A stretch of DNA of 56,488 nucleotides, taken from contig CANGCX010000009.1 in the NCBI GenBank assembly GCA_947452315.1, positions 1-56,488 on the forward strand. Direction: 5' to 3'. The translations under genes and the position numbers were made by a program. Of this stretch, positions 28,611 to 37,826 are shown in pieces. The stretch's first letter is position 1, and every line of letters starts with the position of its first letter. The notes below the pieces were generated by a model. That model was not told the DNA's origin, searched no databases, and worked only from the letters and a program-made list of their open reading frames with translations. This DNA comes from Opitutia bacterium. Lineage in GTDB: Bacteria > Verrucomicrobiota > Verrucomicrobiia > Opitutales > Opitutaceae.

Positions 28611-29810
28611 ATGTCTCCCCAACTTCTTCGTCGCGCCGTTGAGGCGCTCTCCACGTTCAAGATTGAGACGCCCTCATGGGGCTTCGCCGATACGGGCACG
28701 CGCTTCGGAAAATTTTTCCAAGACGCCGCCGCCATCGACATGAACGATAAGCTCGCTGATGCCGGTCATGTGCACGCACTCACGGGCTGCTGCCCGACGG
28801 TGGCCGCGCACGTACTTTGGGATTTCAAGGCCGGGGAAGACCCTAAGACAGTAGTCAAACTCGCGCGCAAACACGGCGTAAAAATCGGCTCAATCAATCC
28901 AAACCTCTTCCAAGACCAGTGCTACAAATGGGGTGCGTTTGCTAATAACGACGCAGCCATCCGCGCGCGTGCCGTCGCTCATTGCGTCGACTCGGCGAAG
29001 ATCATGCAGGCTGTCGGCAGCGAGTACCTTTCGTTATGGTTTGCCGAAGGCACGAGCTATCCTGGCCAAGATAATATCCGTGCCCGCAAGGCGTTTTTCG
29101 AGCAGAGCCTCAAAGAGTTGCACAAGAGCATTGGGCCGAAACAGACGATGCTCGTGGAATATAAACCGTTCGAGCCCGCCTTTTACGCGACCGACATCGC
29201 CGATTGGGGCATGGCCTACATTCTCGCCAAGAAAGCCGGTCCACGCGCAAAGGTGCTCGTCGACACCGGTCACCATTACGTCGCGCAAAATATCGAACAG
29301 ATCGTCGCTTGGCTCCTCGATGAAGACATGCTCGGCGGTTTTCATTTCAACGACCGCCGCTACGCCGATGACGATCTCACGCTCGGTTCCATCGACCCGT
29401 ATCAGGTTTTCCGCATTTTCCACGAGATTCACACCTTCGCCGCCGAGCGCGGGCGCCAGCCGAAGATCGCCTACATGATCGACCAATCGCACAACGAGAA
29501 ACCCAAGATCGAAGCGACGATTCAGACGGTGATCATGGCTCAGGAGCTCTACGCTAAGGCCGCCCTGGTCGATCATGTTGCCCTCCGCCGTGCACAGGCC
29601 GCCAATAACGTCGTCGACGCCGAACTCGTCTTGAAAAAAGCATTCTTCACCGACGTCTCACCTGCGCTCGCCGCTTGGCGTAAGTCCAATAAACTCCCCG
29701 CTGATCCCCTCGCGGAACACCGCCGCACGGGCTACGCCCGTAAGGCTGCGGTTGAGCGCAAACTCCGCCGCGCGGCCCTCGGCATCGGCCAGGCTGGCAG
29801 CTACGCCTAA
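28611..29810 (+). CDS. rhaI: L-rhamnose isomerase (Pseudomonas stutzeri type)
   Basis: Interconverts L-rhamnose and L-rhamnulose; the P. stutzeri-type enzymes also accept L-allose-like sugars. It is a 399-residue TIM-barrel metal enzyme. All metal and catalytic residues of the P. stutzeri enzyme, as I recall its numbering, fall in place with one constant offset of 36: E183, D218, H245, D291 (metal site), H221 and D253. They sit in LVEYKPFEPAFY, VLVDTGHHYVAQN, GGFHFNDRRYADDD and MIDQSHNEK. The usual rhamnose genes (kinase, aldolase, lactaldehyde dehydrogenase) are not in the window. A PhyH-family gene follows after a terminator-like hairpin. An alternative role as a broader sugar isomerase cannot be excluded. 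Confidence 0.9.
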   Translation: MSPQLLRRAVEALSTFKIETPSWGFADTGTRFGKFFQDAAAIDMNDKLADAGHVHALTGCCPTVAAHVLWDFKAGEDPKTVVKLARKHGVKIGSINPNLFQDQCYKWGAFANNDAAIRARAVAHCVDSAKIMQAVGSEYLSLWFAEGTSYPGQDNIRARKAFFEQSLKELHKSIGPKQTMLVEYKPFEPAFYATDIADWGMAYILAKKAGPRAKVLVDTGHHYVAQNIEQIVAWLLDEDMLGGFHFNDRRYADDDLTLGSIDPYQVFRIFHEIHTFAAERGRQPKIAYMIDQSHNEKPKIEATIQTVIMAQELYAKAALVDHVALRRAQAANNVVDAELVLKKAFFTDVSPALAAWRKSNKLPADPLAEHRRTGYARKAAVERKLRRAALGIGQAGSYA

Positions 29811-29848
29811 GTCGAAGCGCAGGAGATTTTTTTTTCGCTCTCAGCTTT

Positions 29849-29890
29849 GCCCGCCGCGGCCCGCTTTAGGGTGCGGCGGGCTTTGATTTT
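29849..29890 (+). terminator. Probable terminator after the rhamnose isomerase gene
   Basis: GCCCGCCGC (29849-29857) pairs with GCGGCGGGC (29873-29881) over a 15-base loop and is followed by TTTGATTTT. It lies 39 bases after the rhaI stop and upstream of the PhyH gene. Confidence 0.8.
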
Positions 29891-29960
29891 TCAGCGTAAA
29901 AATGCGTGCACTCGGCTCATCCGACGCGCTAGCTCGTGCTCGCCAATAACCCCTTTACCC

Positions 29961-30773
29961 ATGAGCACTCCTTCTTATCGCCTCACGTCCGAACAACAGA
30001 AGTTTTACGCCGACAACGGCTACCTCCTAGGCTTGCCGCCAATTTTCTCCCGCGCGGAGATGGATCGCATCAACGCCGAGTTGCCTAATATCCTCGCTCT
30101 GCTCGAGCCCGGTGAGACCTCGAAAGACATCCGCGAATGGCATGAAGCCAGCACTTACCTTTACGAAATCGCGATGCACCCACGCATTCTCGACCTCGTC
30201 GAGGGGATCCTTGGAAAAAATTTTTACATGTGGGCGAGTAGCTTTTTTATTAAAGAACCGCATACGAATTCTACCGTGGGCTGGCATCAAGACGCCTATT
30301 ACTGGCCGATGACACCTCACAACTCCGTCACCGTCTGGCTCGCTTTTGACGATGTCGATGAGGTCAACGGCGGCATGAAACTGCTCCCCGGCTCACACCG
30401 CGGCGGCATCATCAAACATAAGAAATCACTCACGACTTCCTCCGTGCTCACGCTCGAGCTAGCCGACGGTTCCGATTTCAGCGCCGACAACGCCATCCAG
30501 TTCCGCCTTAAAGCCGGCGAATGTTCGCTGCACGACGATCGCGCCATTCACGGATCCCCCGCCAATCCAAGTGACCGCCGCCGAGCGGGCCTTACGGTTC
30601 GCTACTCGGGCACCAACGTCAAAAACGACCTCGCGGTGAACCCGAATTTTAAAACCTATCTCTGCCGTGGCGTGGACGAGTTTCGCCATAATCCCATCGG
30701 TGTGCCTCCGACCACTCGTTACGGTCGTCCGAGCTTCAAGGCCGTGAGTAACGAAGAAGCCGGTAAAGGCTAA
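29961..30773 (+). CDS. Phytanoyl-CoA dioxygenase (PhyH) family protein
   Basis: A 270-residue non-haem iron, 2-oxoglutarate-dependent oxygenase of the PhyH family. The ATG at 29961 (MSTPSYRLTSEQQ) is chosen; the frame is open from 29847, but that extension runs through the terminator and lacks likeness. Iron ligands are H109 and D111 (GWHQDAYYWP) and H197 (DRAIHGSPANPSDRRRAGL); the arginines after it would bind 2-oxoglutarate. The QxxFYADNGYLLG start and GGMKLLPGSHRGG are typical. Bacterial members hydroxylate varied small molecules, so the substrate is unknown. The place beside a sugar isomerase hints at carbohydrate or related catabolism, but only weakly. Confidence 0.9.
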   Translation: MSTPSYRLTSEQQKFYADNGYLLGLPPIFSRAEMDRINAELPNILALLEPGETSKDIREWHEASTYLYEIAMHPRILDLVEGILGKNFYMWASSFFIKEPHTNSTVGWHQDAYYWPMTPHNSVTVWLAFDDVDEVNGGMKLLPGSHRGGIIKHKKSLTTSSVLTLELADGSDFSADNAIQFRLKAGECSLHDDRAIHGSPANPSDRRRAGLTVRYSGTNVKNDLAVNPNFKTYLCRGVDEFRHNPIGVPPTTRYGRPSFKAVSNEEAGKG

Positions 30774-30785
30774 GTTGCTTTCTTA

Positions 30786-30807
30786 GCGGGGCGTTTGCGC
30801 GCCCCGC
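30786..30807. terminator. GC-rich hairpin between convergent genes
   Basis: GCGGGGCG (30786-30793) and CGCCCCGC (30800-30807) form a perfect 8-bp stem in the 48-base gap where the PhyH gene (+) and the VOC gene (-) converge. Neither side has a T run, so it would be a weak terminator serving one or both directions. Confidence 0.45.
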
Positions 30808-30821
30808 GCACCTTGCCTCGA

Positions 30822-31211
30822 TCAGAAACCGGGAAACGGTTTCGCGCGTTGGCAGAGTTGGAGCGGGATACCCCAAGGGTCTCTTAGCATGATGAGCAGG
30901 GAGCCGTCGGGTTGCGGTTCTTCGAGGAAGAGCTTCGCGCCTGCGGCTTCAAGACGCGCGCGGTCGGCACGGGCGTCGGTCGTATAAAGCGCGAAATGAA
31001 AACACAGCGGATGTGCCGCAGCGTAATCAGGGATTGCGGCGCTGGGGTTATGATAAATTTCAACGGTCACGCGGCCTGTATCATCAGCTAAAAAGTGCGT
31101 GAACGGCGCGTCTTCTCGGCGTCGTGCGATTTGAAAGCCCGCGTGGCTGACGTACCATGCGGCCATGGCACGGGGATCGGTAACATTAAGAGCGAAATGT
31201 TCGAATTTCAT
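30822..31211 (-). CDS. VOC family (glyoxalase-like) protein
   Basis: A 129-residue vicinal-oxygen-chelate protein made of two beta-alpha-beta-beta-beta units. It starts MKFEHFALNVTDPRAMAAWYV, has YHNPSAAIPDYAAAHPLCFHFALYTTDA in the middle and ends with LLIMLRDPWGIPLQLCQRAKPF. Possible metal ligands are H5, E (VTVEIYHN) and H (CFHFALY). The family includes glyoxalases, dioxygenases and resistance proteins, and the sequence alone does not decide which. It is 28 bases downstream of tspO on the same strand. Confidence 0.88.
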   Translation of the reverse strand: MKFEHFALNVTDPRAMAAWYVSHAGFQIARRREDAPFTHFLADDTGRVTVEIYHNPSAAIPDYAAAHPLCFHFALYTTDARADRARLEAAGAKLFLEEPQPDGSLLIMLRDPWGIPLQLCQRAKPFPGF

Positions 31212-31239
31212 GAAATAATAAGAGCGTTGGGGTCTGCAA

Positions 31240-31707
31240 TTAGTTGAGGCGCCAAATTGTGAAATTAAGCCACATGGCGAAGGTGACCCAGCCGAGGTAT
31301 GGCGCCCAGAGCAGCGCGGCGAGGCGGTCTAGGCCTATTAATCGTATTTGCAGGGCGAAGAGCAGACCCCAGAACACGACGATTTCTACGAGGGCAGCGC
31401 CAGGACTGTGCGCACCGAAGAACAGTAGCGACCAGACTACGTTTAATAAAAGTTGTGCAAACCAAAGTACGATCGTGGAGCCCGCGCCGGATTCAGCGCG
31501 ACGCAACCATATGCGCCAAACCGCGATTGCCATGAACAGATAGAGCATCGACCACACGGGCGCGAACACCCAGTTCGGTGGATTCCACGTCGGTTTTATT
31601 ATCGTGGGATACCAAGTGGTAACACTCGCGGTTGTCGTGAGCGCACCTATGGCCGACGCGACGAAGGCGATGACGATGAATAGGGTGAGGGCAATCCAGC
31701 GATTCAC
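31240..31707 (-). CDS. tspO: TspO/MBR family tryptophan-rich sensory protein
   Basis: A five-span membrane protein related to the mitochondrial translocator protein; family members bind porphyrins and affect tetrapyrrole, light or stress responses. The 155 residues include the diagnostic WYPTIIKPTWNPPNWVFAP, VWSMLYLFMAIAVW, LNVVWSLLFFGAHSP and the C-terminal WAPYLGWVTFAMWLNFTIW. The start codon is GTG at 31707. It lies 48 bases after argD and is followed by the VOC gene, probably in one operon. The precise role in this organism is unknown. Confidence 0.95.
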   Translation of the reverse strand: MNRWIALTLFIVIAFVASAIGALTTTASVTTWYPTIIKPTWNPPNWVFAPVWSMLYLFMAIAVWRIWLRRAESGAGSTIVLWFAQLLLNVVWSLLFFGAHSPGAALVEIVVFWGLLFALQIRLIGLDRLAALLWAPYLGWVTFAMWLNFTIWRLN

Positions 31708-31755
31708 TGTGCTATCGAAACGACGCCGCAGATACTTGCAATCCTCGCTCTCACC

Positions 31756-32976
31756 TTAGACGGCTTTACTGAAGACATCGCGCAAGATATTCACGGCAGC
31801 TGCGAGTTCATCGGCAGTAACGGTGAGTGGCGGGAGTAGACGGATGACGTTTCCGCCGGCCATGGGTGCGAGTAGGCCATGTTCGCGTAGCGCGGCCACA
31901 GTGGGCGCGGGATCGGAGGTTAGTTGCAGCCCAACGAGGTAGCCCTGGCCGCGGAAGGCGGTGAGACGCGTAGGAAAATCGGCGACGAGCTGGCGGAGTG
32001 CGGCGTGCCAGGGTTCACTCCGCGTCCGCACGGTGGTGAGGAGCTCGTCGGATTCAATTACATCAAGCACGGCGAGCGCAGCGGCGCAGGCGAGGGGCGT
32101 GCCGCCGAAGGTTGTGCCGTGATTACCAGGTTTAAACAGCTCGGAGTAGCGATCGCGGACCCAAATTGCGCCGATGGGGAAACCGCCCCCTAGGCCCTTA
32201 GCCATACCAATGGCATCGGGCGTAACGCCCGCGTGCTCGTAGGCGAAGAAATGTCCGGTGCGGCCGATGCCACTTTGCACTTCGTCGAGTAAGAGCAGCA
32301 AATTGTGTTCGTCGCACAGCGCGCGCAGGCCGCGGAGGAATTCGGGCGTGCAGACGTTGATACCGCCTTCACCTTGAATCGTCTCGACGAAAATAGCGGC
32401 CGTTTGGTCGTCGATGAGCGCTGCGAACGATTCGAGATTGTTGAGTTCGCCGAACTCAAAGCCGGGTACGAGGGGACGAAATCCCTTTTGGATTTTTTCC
32501 TGAGGCGTGGCACTCATGCCGCCATAGGTGCGGCCGTGGAAGGCATTTTTGGCGCAAATTATCTTGGGGCATTTACCCTCTTCGCCGCTTTTAGCTATGC
32601 CGTGAAGCCGCGCGAGTTTGATCAGAGCCTCGTTGGACTCGGCGCCGCTATTGCAGAAAAATACGCGACCAGGGCCGGCGTAGCCGACGAGACGTTGCGC
32701 GAGTTGGCCCTGATTGGGATGACGGAAAAGATTGCTGACGTGGATAAGCGTGCTGGCTTGGGCCTGCACGGCAGCTACCCAACGCGGGTGACAATGCCCG
32801 AGGGCGTTGACGGCGATACCCGTGGTAAAATCTAAGTAGCGGCGGCCGGCATCGTCCCAGACGTAGGCTCCCTCACCGCGAACTAAATTCACGGAGGGAC
32901 GGCCGTAGTTTTTCATCACATACGCGTCATAAAGAGCGGAGGTGTCTGCGGGCGAAACGGAGGCGGAAGGATTCAT
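31756..32976 (-). CDS. argD: Acetylornithine aminotransferase
   Basis: A PLP class III aminotransferase that makes N-acetylornithine from N-acetylglutamate semialdehyde in arginine synthesis; such enzymes often also serve lysine synthesis. It is 406 residues long. The PLP lysine is K260 in GMAKGLGGGFPIGA, the ring-binding aspartate is in LLLDEVQSGIGRTG, and FCNSGAESNEALIKLAR, AFHGRTYGG and HGTTFGGTPLACAAALAV are family marks. The gene ends a short - strand group with recQ 78 bases upstream. No other arginine gene is in the window. Confidence 0.94.
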   Translation of the reverse strand: MNPSASVSPADTSALYDAYVMKNYGRPSVNLVRGEGAYVWDDAGRRYLDFTTGIAVNALGHCHPRWVAAVQAQASTLIHVSNLFRHPNQGQLAQRLVGYAGPGRVFFCNSGAESNEALIKLARLHGIAKSGEEGKCPKIICAKNAFHGRTYGGMSATPQEKIQKGFRPLVPGFEFGELNNLESFAALIDDQTAAIFVETIQGEGGINVCTPEFLRGLRALCDEHNLLLLLDEVQSGIGRTGHFFAYEHAGVTPDAIGMAKGLGGGFPIGAIWVRDRYSELFKPGNHGTTFGGTPLACAAALAVLDVIESDELLTTVRTRSEPWHAALRQLVADFPTRLTAFRGQGYLVGLQLTSDPAPTVAALREHGLLAPMAGGNVIRLLPPLTVTADELAAAVNILRDVFSKAV

Positions 32977-33054
32977 GTCAGCGAAACAAATAAAGACAGG
33001 TCGGGCTCCGCGAGCAAGTGTGCGCGTAGGTGCTGCGTATAAAAAATGCGCGGC

Positions 33055-34884
33055 TCAGTCGAAGCTTTGGCGGGAGTTGGTGCGCAGGAAATCGGCAATG
33101 GCAGCAGTGAAGACCTCCCCAAATTCTTCGCGTTTCTTTTCGCCAATGCCGGGAATGCCTTCGAGGGCGGCGAGAGTTTGCGGGTATTCGCGGGCGAGGG
33201 CGCGGAGCGTGTTGTCGCCGAAAACAATGTAGGCAGGGACCTTGCGCTCGTCGGCGAGTTTTTTGCGCAGTGCGCGGAGATATTCGAACAAAATTTCGTC
33301 GCAAGCGATGTCGCCCTCGCGGCGGGTGGTGACGCGGCGTGATTTGGGCGTTTCGATGGGCTTGGTGAGCGTAATGGGCGTACGCGCGCGGAGAATCTCA
33401 CGGCCGGATTCACTCAGCTCAATCGTGGCGTATTCGCCGGGACCGATGCCGAGGTAGCCCAGGCGCAGGAGCTCGCGGCCGATGCTGCCCCACTGGGAGC
33501 GGGAAAGTTCGTGCCCGATGCCGTAGGTCGTGAGTCGGTCGTGGCCCCAACGCGTGATTTTCTCCGTCTTTGCGCCGGTCAGGACCTCGATGACGTGGTT
33601 CATGCCTGTGCCGAAGCGGGAGTTTTGCTGGATACGGTATACGCAGGAGAGAAATTTTTGGGCAACAATAGTACCGTCAAAACTCTCACGTGGTTCGGAG
33701 CAGTTGTCGCATGCGCCACAATTATCGAGCGGGAATGTTTCGCCGAAATACTGGAGTAATTCGACGCGGCGGCAGCCCGAATTCTCGGCATAGTGGACGA
33801 TTTGGCGGAGTTGAGTGCGGGCGATGGCACGTTCCTGCTCGCCGGTGATCTCGTCGAGAAAGTGGGTTTGCTTGGCGATGTCGCCGGCACTGAAGAGCAG
33901 CAAGCAGTCGCCGGGTAGCCCATCGCGTCCAGCGCGGCCGGTTTCCTGGTAATAGCCCTCAATGTTTTTTGGCAGATCGTGGTGGATGACCCAGCGGACG
34001 TTGGGTTTATTGATGCCCATGCCAAAGGCGATCGTAGCGCAGATGATGCGTGTATCGTCGCGGAGAAACATTTCCTGATTACGCGCGCGTTCCTCCGCGC
34101 TGAGGCCGGCGTGATAAGGGCGGGCGAGGAAACCGCGGCCCGCTAGAGAATCGGCCACGCGTTCGGCGGTGGCGCGGCTCGCGCAGTAGATGATGCCGCT
34201 CTCGTGTTCGCGCTTGCGGACAAAATCAATGATCTGTTTCGCGGGTTCGTCTTTGGAGACGACGCGGTAGGTTAGGTTCGGGCGGTTGAAGCTGGCGACA
34301 AACGTCTGGGGATCGCGAAGCTTCAGGTGCGTGATGATGTCTTCGCGGACGCGGCCCGTGGCGGTCGCGGTGAGCGCCATCATGGGCACGTCAGGTAACC
34401 TCGTGCGCAGTTTCGCGAGTTGGCGGTATTCAGGGCGAAAGTCGTGGCCCCATTCGGAGACGCAGTGGGCTTCGTCGATGGCAATCGCGGTGACATTCCA
34501 TGCTTTAAGATTTTCGACCCAGCCCTCGAGCATTAGCCGCTCTGGGGCGACATAGAGCAGTTTGTATTCGCCGCGGTGTAGGCCGCGAAGCCGCGCGCGG
34601 GCTTCCTCGGCGCCGAGTGTGGAATTAAGAAACGTGGCCGCGACGCCGCTGGCTTGGAGTGCGTCGACCTGATCCTTCATCAAAGCGATAAGCGGCGAGA
34701 CTACGATCGTCAGGCCTGGACGGGCGATTGCGGGCAGTTGAAAACAGAGGGATTTGCCGCCGCCAGTGGGTAGGAGCGCGAAGACATCTTCGCCGACGAG
34801 GTTGGCCTCGATGATTTCACGCTGCAGCGGCCGGAACGTGGAGTATCCGAACGTAGACTTGAGGAGCTGCGGGAGCGTAGGCAC
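33055..34884 (-). CDS. recQ: ATP-dependent DNA helicase RecQ
   Basis: A 3'-5' helicase that unwinds forks and recombination intermediates. The GTG at 34884 (VPTLPQLLKSTFGYSTFRPLQ) is taken as the start, giving 609 residues; the frame is open from a TTG at 34938, which adds 18 residues without likeness, and a TTG at 34896 is also possible. Walker A is LLPTGGGKS, the box is IDEAHCVSEWGHDFRPEY, followed by ALTATAT and YYQETGRAGRDG. The zinc site is C-x16-C-x2-C-x2-C (from SGCRRVELL to CGACDNC). A winged-helix domain and a C-terminal HRDC domain (KVPAYIVFGDNTLRALA, IPGIGEKK) complete the classic long form. Confidence 0.95.
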   Translation of the reverse strand: MPTLPQLLKSTFGYSTFRPLQREIIEANLVGEDVFALLPTGGGKSLCFQLPAIARPGLTIVVSPLIALMKDQVDALQASGVAATFLNSTLGAEEARARLRGLHRGEYKLLYVAPERLMLEGWVENLKAWNVTAIAIDEAHCVSEWGHDFRPEYRQLAKLRTRLPDVPMMALTATATGRVREDIITHLKLRDPQTFVASFNRPNLTYRVVSKDEPAKQIIDFVRKREHESGIIYCASRATAERVADSLAGRGFLARPYHAGLSAEERARNQEMFLRDDTRIICATIAFGMGINKPNVRWVIHHDLPKNIEGYYQETGRAGRDGLPGDCLLLFSAGDIAKQTHFLDEITGEQERAIARTQLRQIVHYAENSGCRRVELLQYFGETFPLDNCGACDNCSEPRESFDGTIVAQKFLSCVYRIQQNSRFGTGMNHVIEVLTGAKTEKITRWGHDRLTTYGIGHELSRSQWGSIGRELLRLGYLGIGPGEYATIELSESGREILRARTPITLTKPIETPKSRRVTTRREGDIACDEILFEYLRALRKKLADERKVPAYIVFGDNTLRALAREYPQTLAALEGIPGIGEKKREEFGEVFTAAIADFLRTNSRQSFD

Positions 34885-34992
34885 GGCGTGATTCAATAGG
34901 AGCCGAAAGCGTAAGAGGCTTCGCCCCGTCGAGCGCAAGGGGCAATCACGTCGCGCCGTAATTGGGCGGGTGCGCGTTGCGCGCCAGCGATT

Positions 34993-37776
34993 TTATTTCC
35001 GCATGGGCCCGACAGGAACAGTCGCGGGCGAGGGCGTAGTGGAAGGGGATGACGGCGCGGCGAGGTTACGTAAGAAATTGGTGGGACCCATGACGAAACT
35101 CCACGCTGGATGCTCGAGACTACCGGTGAGTTTCACTTCGAAGACGTTGGAAAAAGGCGTCAGAACCGCTCCGACGATACTTTTCAAAAAAAGGCTGCTT
35201 TCTTGGAACGGATAAATTTTGGCTTTGAAATCGAGGGTGCGGGCGTCGAGCGCGTAACTACCACTGCCAACGATGGCGGAGTTGGAACCTGTAAGGCCGA
35301 CGTCGGAAAATTCGAGCAATGGGCCGTTGATTTTGAAATTGGCCCGGACGGCGTTGAAGCGAAGTGAGGTGAAGCTGAAGAGTTCGGAGAGTAGGCCGAG
35401 GAGTTTGACCTCGCCGAGCGAGGCGCCGTCGAGGGTGGCGCTGCCTTCACCGTGGTACCCGTTGGGATCGTCGTAGGCCCCTTCAGCGGAGGCCGCGACA
35501 GAGATGCGAACGTTAGATTTTTCGGCGAGAAATCGGTTGGGTGCAGGCGTGGGTGTGTTCTTGCGACGCGCGGCGTAAGTTTCGAGTACACTGATAGCGC
35601 GCCCTAGGCTGGCGTCCTTAAGTGCGTAATCGAAACCGACTCGGCGTTGAGCGCCGGCGCCCGAGACTTTAGCTCGACCGGTGGCGGTGCCGCCCGCGAA
35701 ATCGAGGTCGAGGCGATCGAGAGTGAGCGTGTCGTCGCGGAGGGTTCCGTTGAAGGCAATGCGTTCTACAGGAAAATCATGGAAGCGAAACTCGGTGTTT
35801 GTTTCGAGGTTGAGATCGATCGATTGGTGAGCGCCGATATTCGAGGTGGCGCTATCGATGCGGCCAGAAATACGTAGCGCGGGTGGCGAGGTGAAGGCAA
35901 AGGGTGAAAGAATATCACTCGCGGTGGCGCCGAAGATTTTTTCGGCGAGGCTCAGATCGATGCCCTGAGTCGTGAAGGCAAAATCTAAGCGGTGCCAATC
36001 TAGGGTGCGGGGATCGAGGGCGCGGGTGAAGGTGCCTCGCAGTGCGCCGGGGCCCTCGGTGGCGTTGAGCTCAAGTGCTTCGAGAAAGTGCGGCCGGATG
36101 AAGAGTCGGGTGCGGGCGTAATCAAAGTGCGCGCCGCGCAGCACGGCCGAGTCGGCTTGGGCTGCTACGATGACGCTAGATTCACCACCGGTGTTGCGGC
36201 CCCAGCGGCCGGCCACCTCTACGCTGGCTGGCGGCGGCGCAGCAGGGAATTCAAAGGTTTTAAAAAAGTCGGACCACCAAGAACCAAACCAACCAGATAT
36301 GTCGATCGGTCGAAGCTGTCCGGCCAGCAGGAAGCGGTAGCGGTGGTTGGCCGGGTCGTGCTCGTAGGAGCCGCGCGCGTAGTTTTCACCGATGCGCCCG
36401 AAGGCTTCAGGGGCGTACCAGCGGGTCGGTGTCAGCTCGAGCACCGTGTGGGCATCGCTGATGGGTACGTGGTAGGCGTTGATTATCGGGATCGAGAGTC
36501 GGGCGTTGAGCTTTTCCCATTTCCAGCCGGGGCCAAAGTGCGCATGAGCTTCACTGATGGTGACGGGTTTGGGGAAATCGATCCATGTCGTGACACGGTA
36601 TCCGATGCGCTCGCTAATAAGATTGAGTAGGCCATCGTCCACGCGGGCATTAAAATAGACCTCAGCGGTCTGGACTTTGAGATCAATGTTGGCCTGGGCG
36701 GCGAGGGGCAGTCCAGCAACACGGGTGTTGAGCTCGGCGACTACACGTGGGAGGGGTTGTGGAGTGAGACGCAACGAAGGCGCGTGCAAGGTGATGCCGG
36801 CGGCGATGATCTCAGCCGCGCTTAGCTCGAGGTCGATGGGGCTGGCAGTGAAGGTATTCGGTTGGAACTGAGCACGGACTAGGGCTTGTAGGCGCGTGGC
36901 GGTCGTTTGGTTGGCAGGGGCTGTGAGATCCTCAGCAGTGAAGTGGATAAGAGCCTTGATCGGTTGCGAGGCGCTCAGGGGCAGGCGCGTGATGGCTGTG
37001 ATAGGGCCGGTGGTTAGGGCGGGCGTTGTTAGATTCAGACTCTGGGCGTGGAGGGTTAAATCAGCAATTGCTGGACCGGATTGTGGTGAGCTTAGGACGA
37101 CGTCGAGGGCGGGTTTATCAAGTTGACTGAGTTGGGCGGCGATGGCCCCAAGGCCGCGCGCAATGGCTGAAAAATTTTTGGCGAGGTAAGCCGGTATTGG
37201 GAGTGGAGCGGAGTTGTCTGGGTGTTGGGCCGGGAGTGGGAGCGTGCCTTGCGCGCTGACGCGAAGGGTGCCGAGCTCAAAGGTGAGATGCGGGATCGTG
37301 ATTTTATCGAATGAGGGCAGGAAAGTGGCGTCGAGATTACGGACAAGTTCCTCGGAGCGACCCGAAGGAGAAAGCATTGCAGGGAGTAAGAGGGTTACGC
37401 CCGTGGCGTGGAGTTCGAGTTCTTCGGCGCGGCCAATGAGGAGAGCCCAAGGGTCTAGGCGAACGTAAAGGGCGCGGGCGGTGAAGATCGGATCAGGGTA
37501 AGTGGGCAGATGGCAGATGATATCCTCGACAAGCAGTCGGCCCGAGGGATCGAAGGTGGTGCGGCCGAAGGTCGTGCTCACCCCCGAGGCGGCAAGGCGT
37601 GTTTCGATGGCGCGCAAGAGTGGCCGAGGGAGCTCAAGTTCGCTGCTGGTGAGGATGTGGATTTGAAAGCCGAGAACGACTATGAGAAATAGCCACAGCG
37701 TCCAACAACCGAGCGTCAGCAACGCCTGCGCACACAGACGAGTAGCTTGCAAGCAAGGTTGGAAGAGACGGTGCAT
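34993..37776 (-). CDS. AsmA-like envelope protein
   Basis: A 927-residue protein with one N-terminal membrane span (about residues 17-44, LLTLGCWTLWLFLIVVLGFQ) and a very long beta-rich region outside the membrane. The ATG at 37776 (MHRLFQPCLQ) is preferred over a TTG at 37785. The C-terminal 250 residues resemble the AsmA-like C-terminal region: ATGRAKVSGAGAQ, LDGASLGEVKLLGLLSELFSF, FSDVGLTGSNSAIVGSGSYALDARTLDF. AsmA, TamB and YhdP relatives are thought to carry phospholipids between membranes or help assemble the outer membrane. It follows the DUF4340 gene by about 50 bases and may be co-transcribed with the Gld-type ABC genes. The family call is by eye and of moderate certainty. Confidence 0.75.
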   Translation of the reverse strand: MHRLFQPCLQATRLCAQALLTLGCWTLWLFLIVVLGFQIHILTSSELELPRPLLRAIETRLAASGVSTTFGRTTFDPSGRLLVEDIICHLPTYPDPIFTARALYVRLDPWALLIGRAEELELHATGVTLLLPAMLSPSGRSEELVRNLDATFLPSFDKITIPHLTFELGTLRVSAQGTLPLPAQHPDNSAPLPIPAYLAKNFSAIARGLGAIAAQLSQLDKPALDVVLSSPQSGPAIADLTLHAQSLNLTTPALTTGPITAITRLPLSASQPIKALIHFTAEDLTAPANQTTATRLQALVRAQFQPNTFTASPIDLELSAAEIIAAGITLHAPSLRLTPQPLPRVVAELNTRVAGLPLAAQANIDLKVQTAEVYFNARVDDGLLNLISERIGYRVTTWIDFPKPVTISEAHAHFGPGWKWEKLNARLSIPIINAYHVPISDAHTVLELTPTRWYAPEAFGRIGENYARGSYEHDPANHRYRFLLAGQLRPIDISGWFGSWWSDFFKTFEFPAAPPPASVEVAGRWGRNTGGESSVIVAAQADSAVLRGAHFDYARTRLFIRPHFLEALELNATEGPGALRGTFTRALDPRTLDWHRLDFAFTTQGIDLSLAEKIFGATASDILSPFAFTSPPALRISGRIDSATSNIGAHQSIDLNLETNTEFRFHDFPVERIAFNGTLRDDTLTLDRLDLDFAGGTATGRAKVSGAGAQRRVGFDYALKDASLGRAISVLETYAARRKNTPTPAPNRFLAEKSNVRISVAASAEGAYDDPNGYHGEGSATLDGASLGEVKLLGLLSELFSFTSLRFNAVRANFKINGPLLEFSDVGLTGSNSAIVGSGSYALDARTLDFKAKIYPFQESSLFLKSIVGAVLTPFSNVFEVKLTGSLEHPAWSFVMGPTNFLRNLAAPSSPSTTPSPATVPVGPMRK

Positions 37777-37826
37777 CGAGGGCAAAAAAAACGGCGTGCG
37801 TGAGCGACGCGGCGGGTCGGGTCTAT

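Noticed and set aside
29847-29960. 38-codon extension of the PhyH gene
   Set aside because: It runs through a terminator hairpin and has no likeness to the family; the ATG at 29961 is better.
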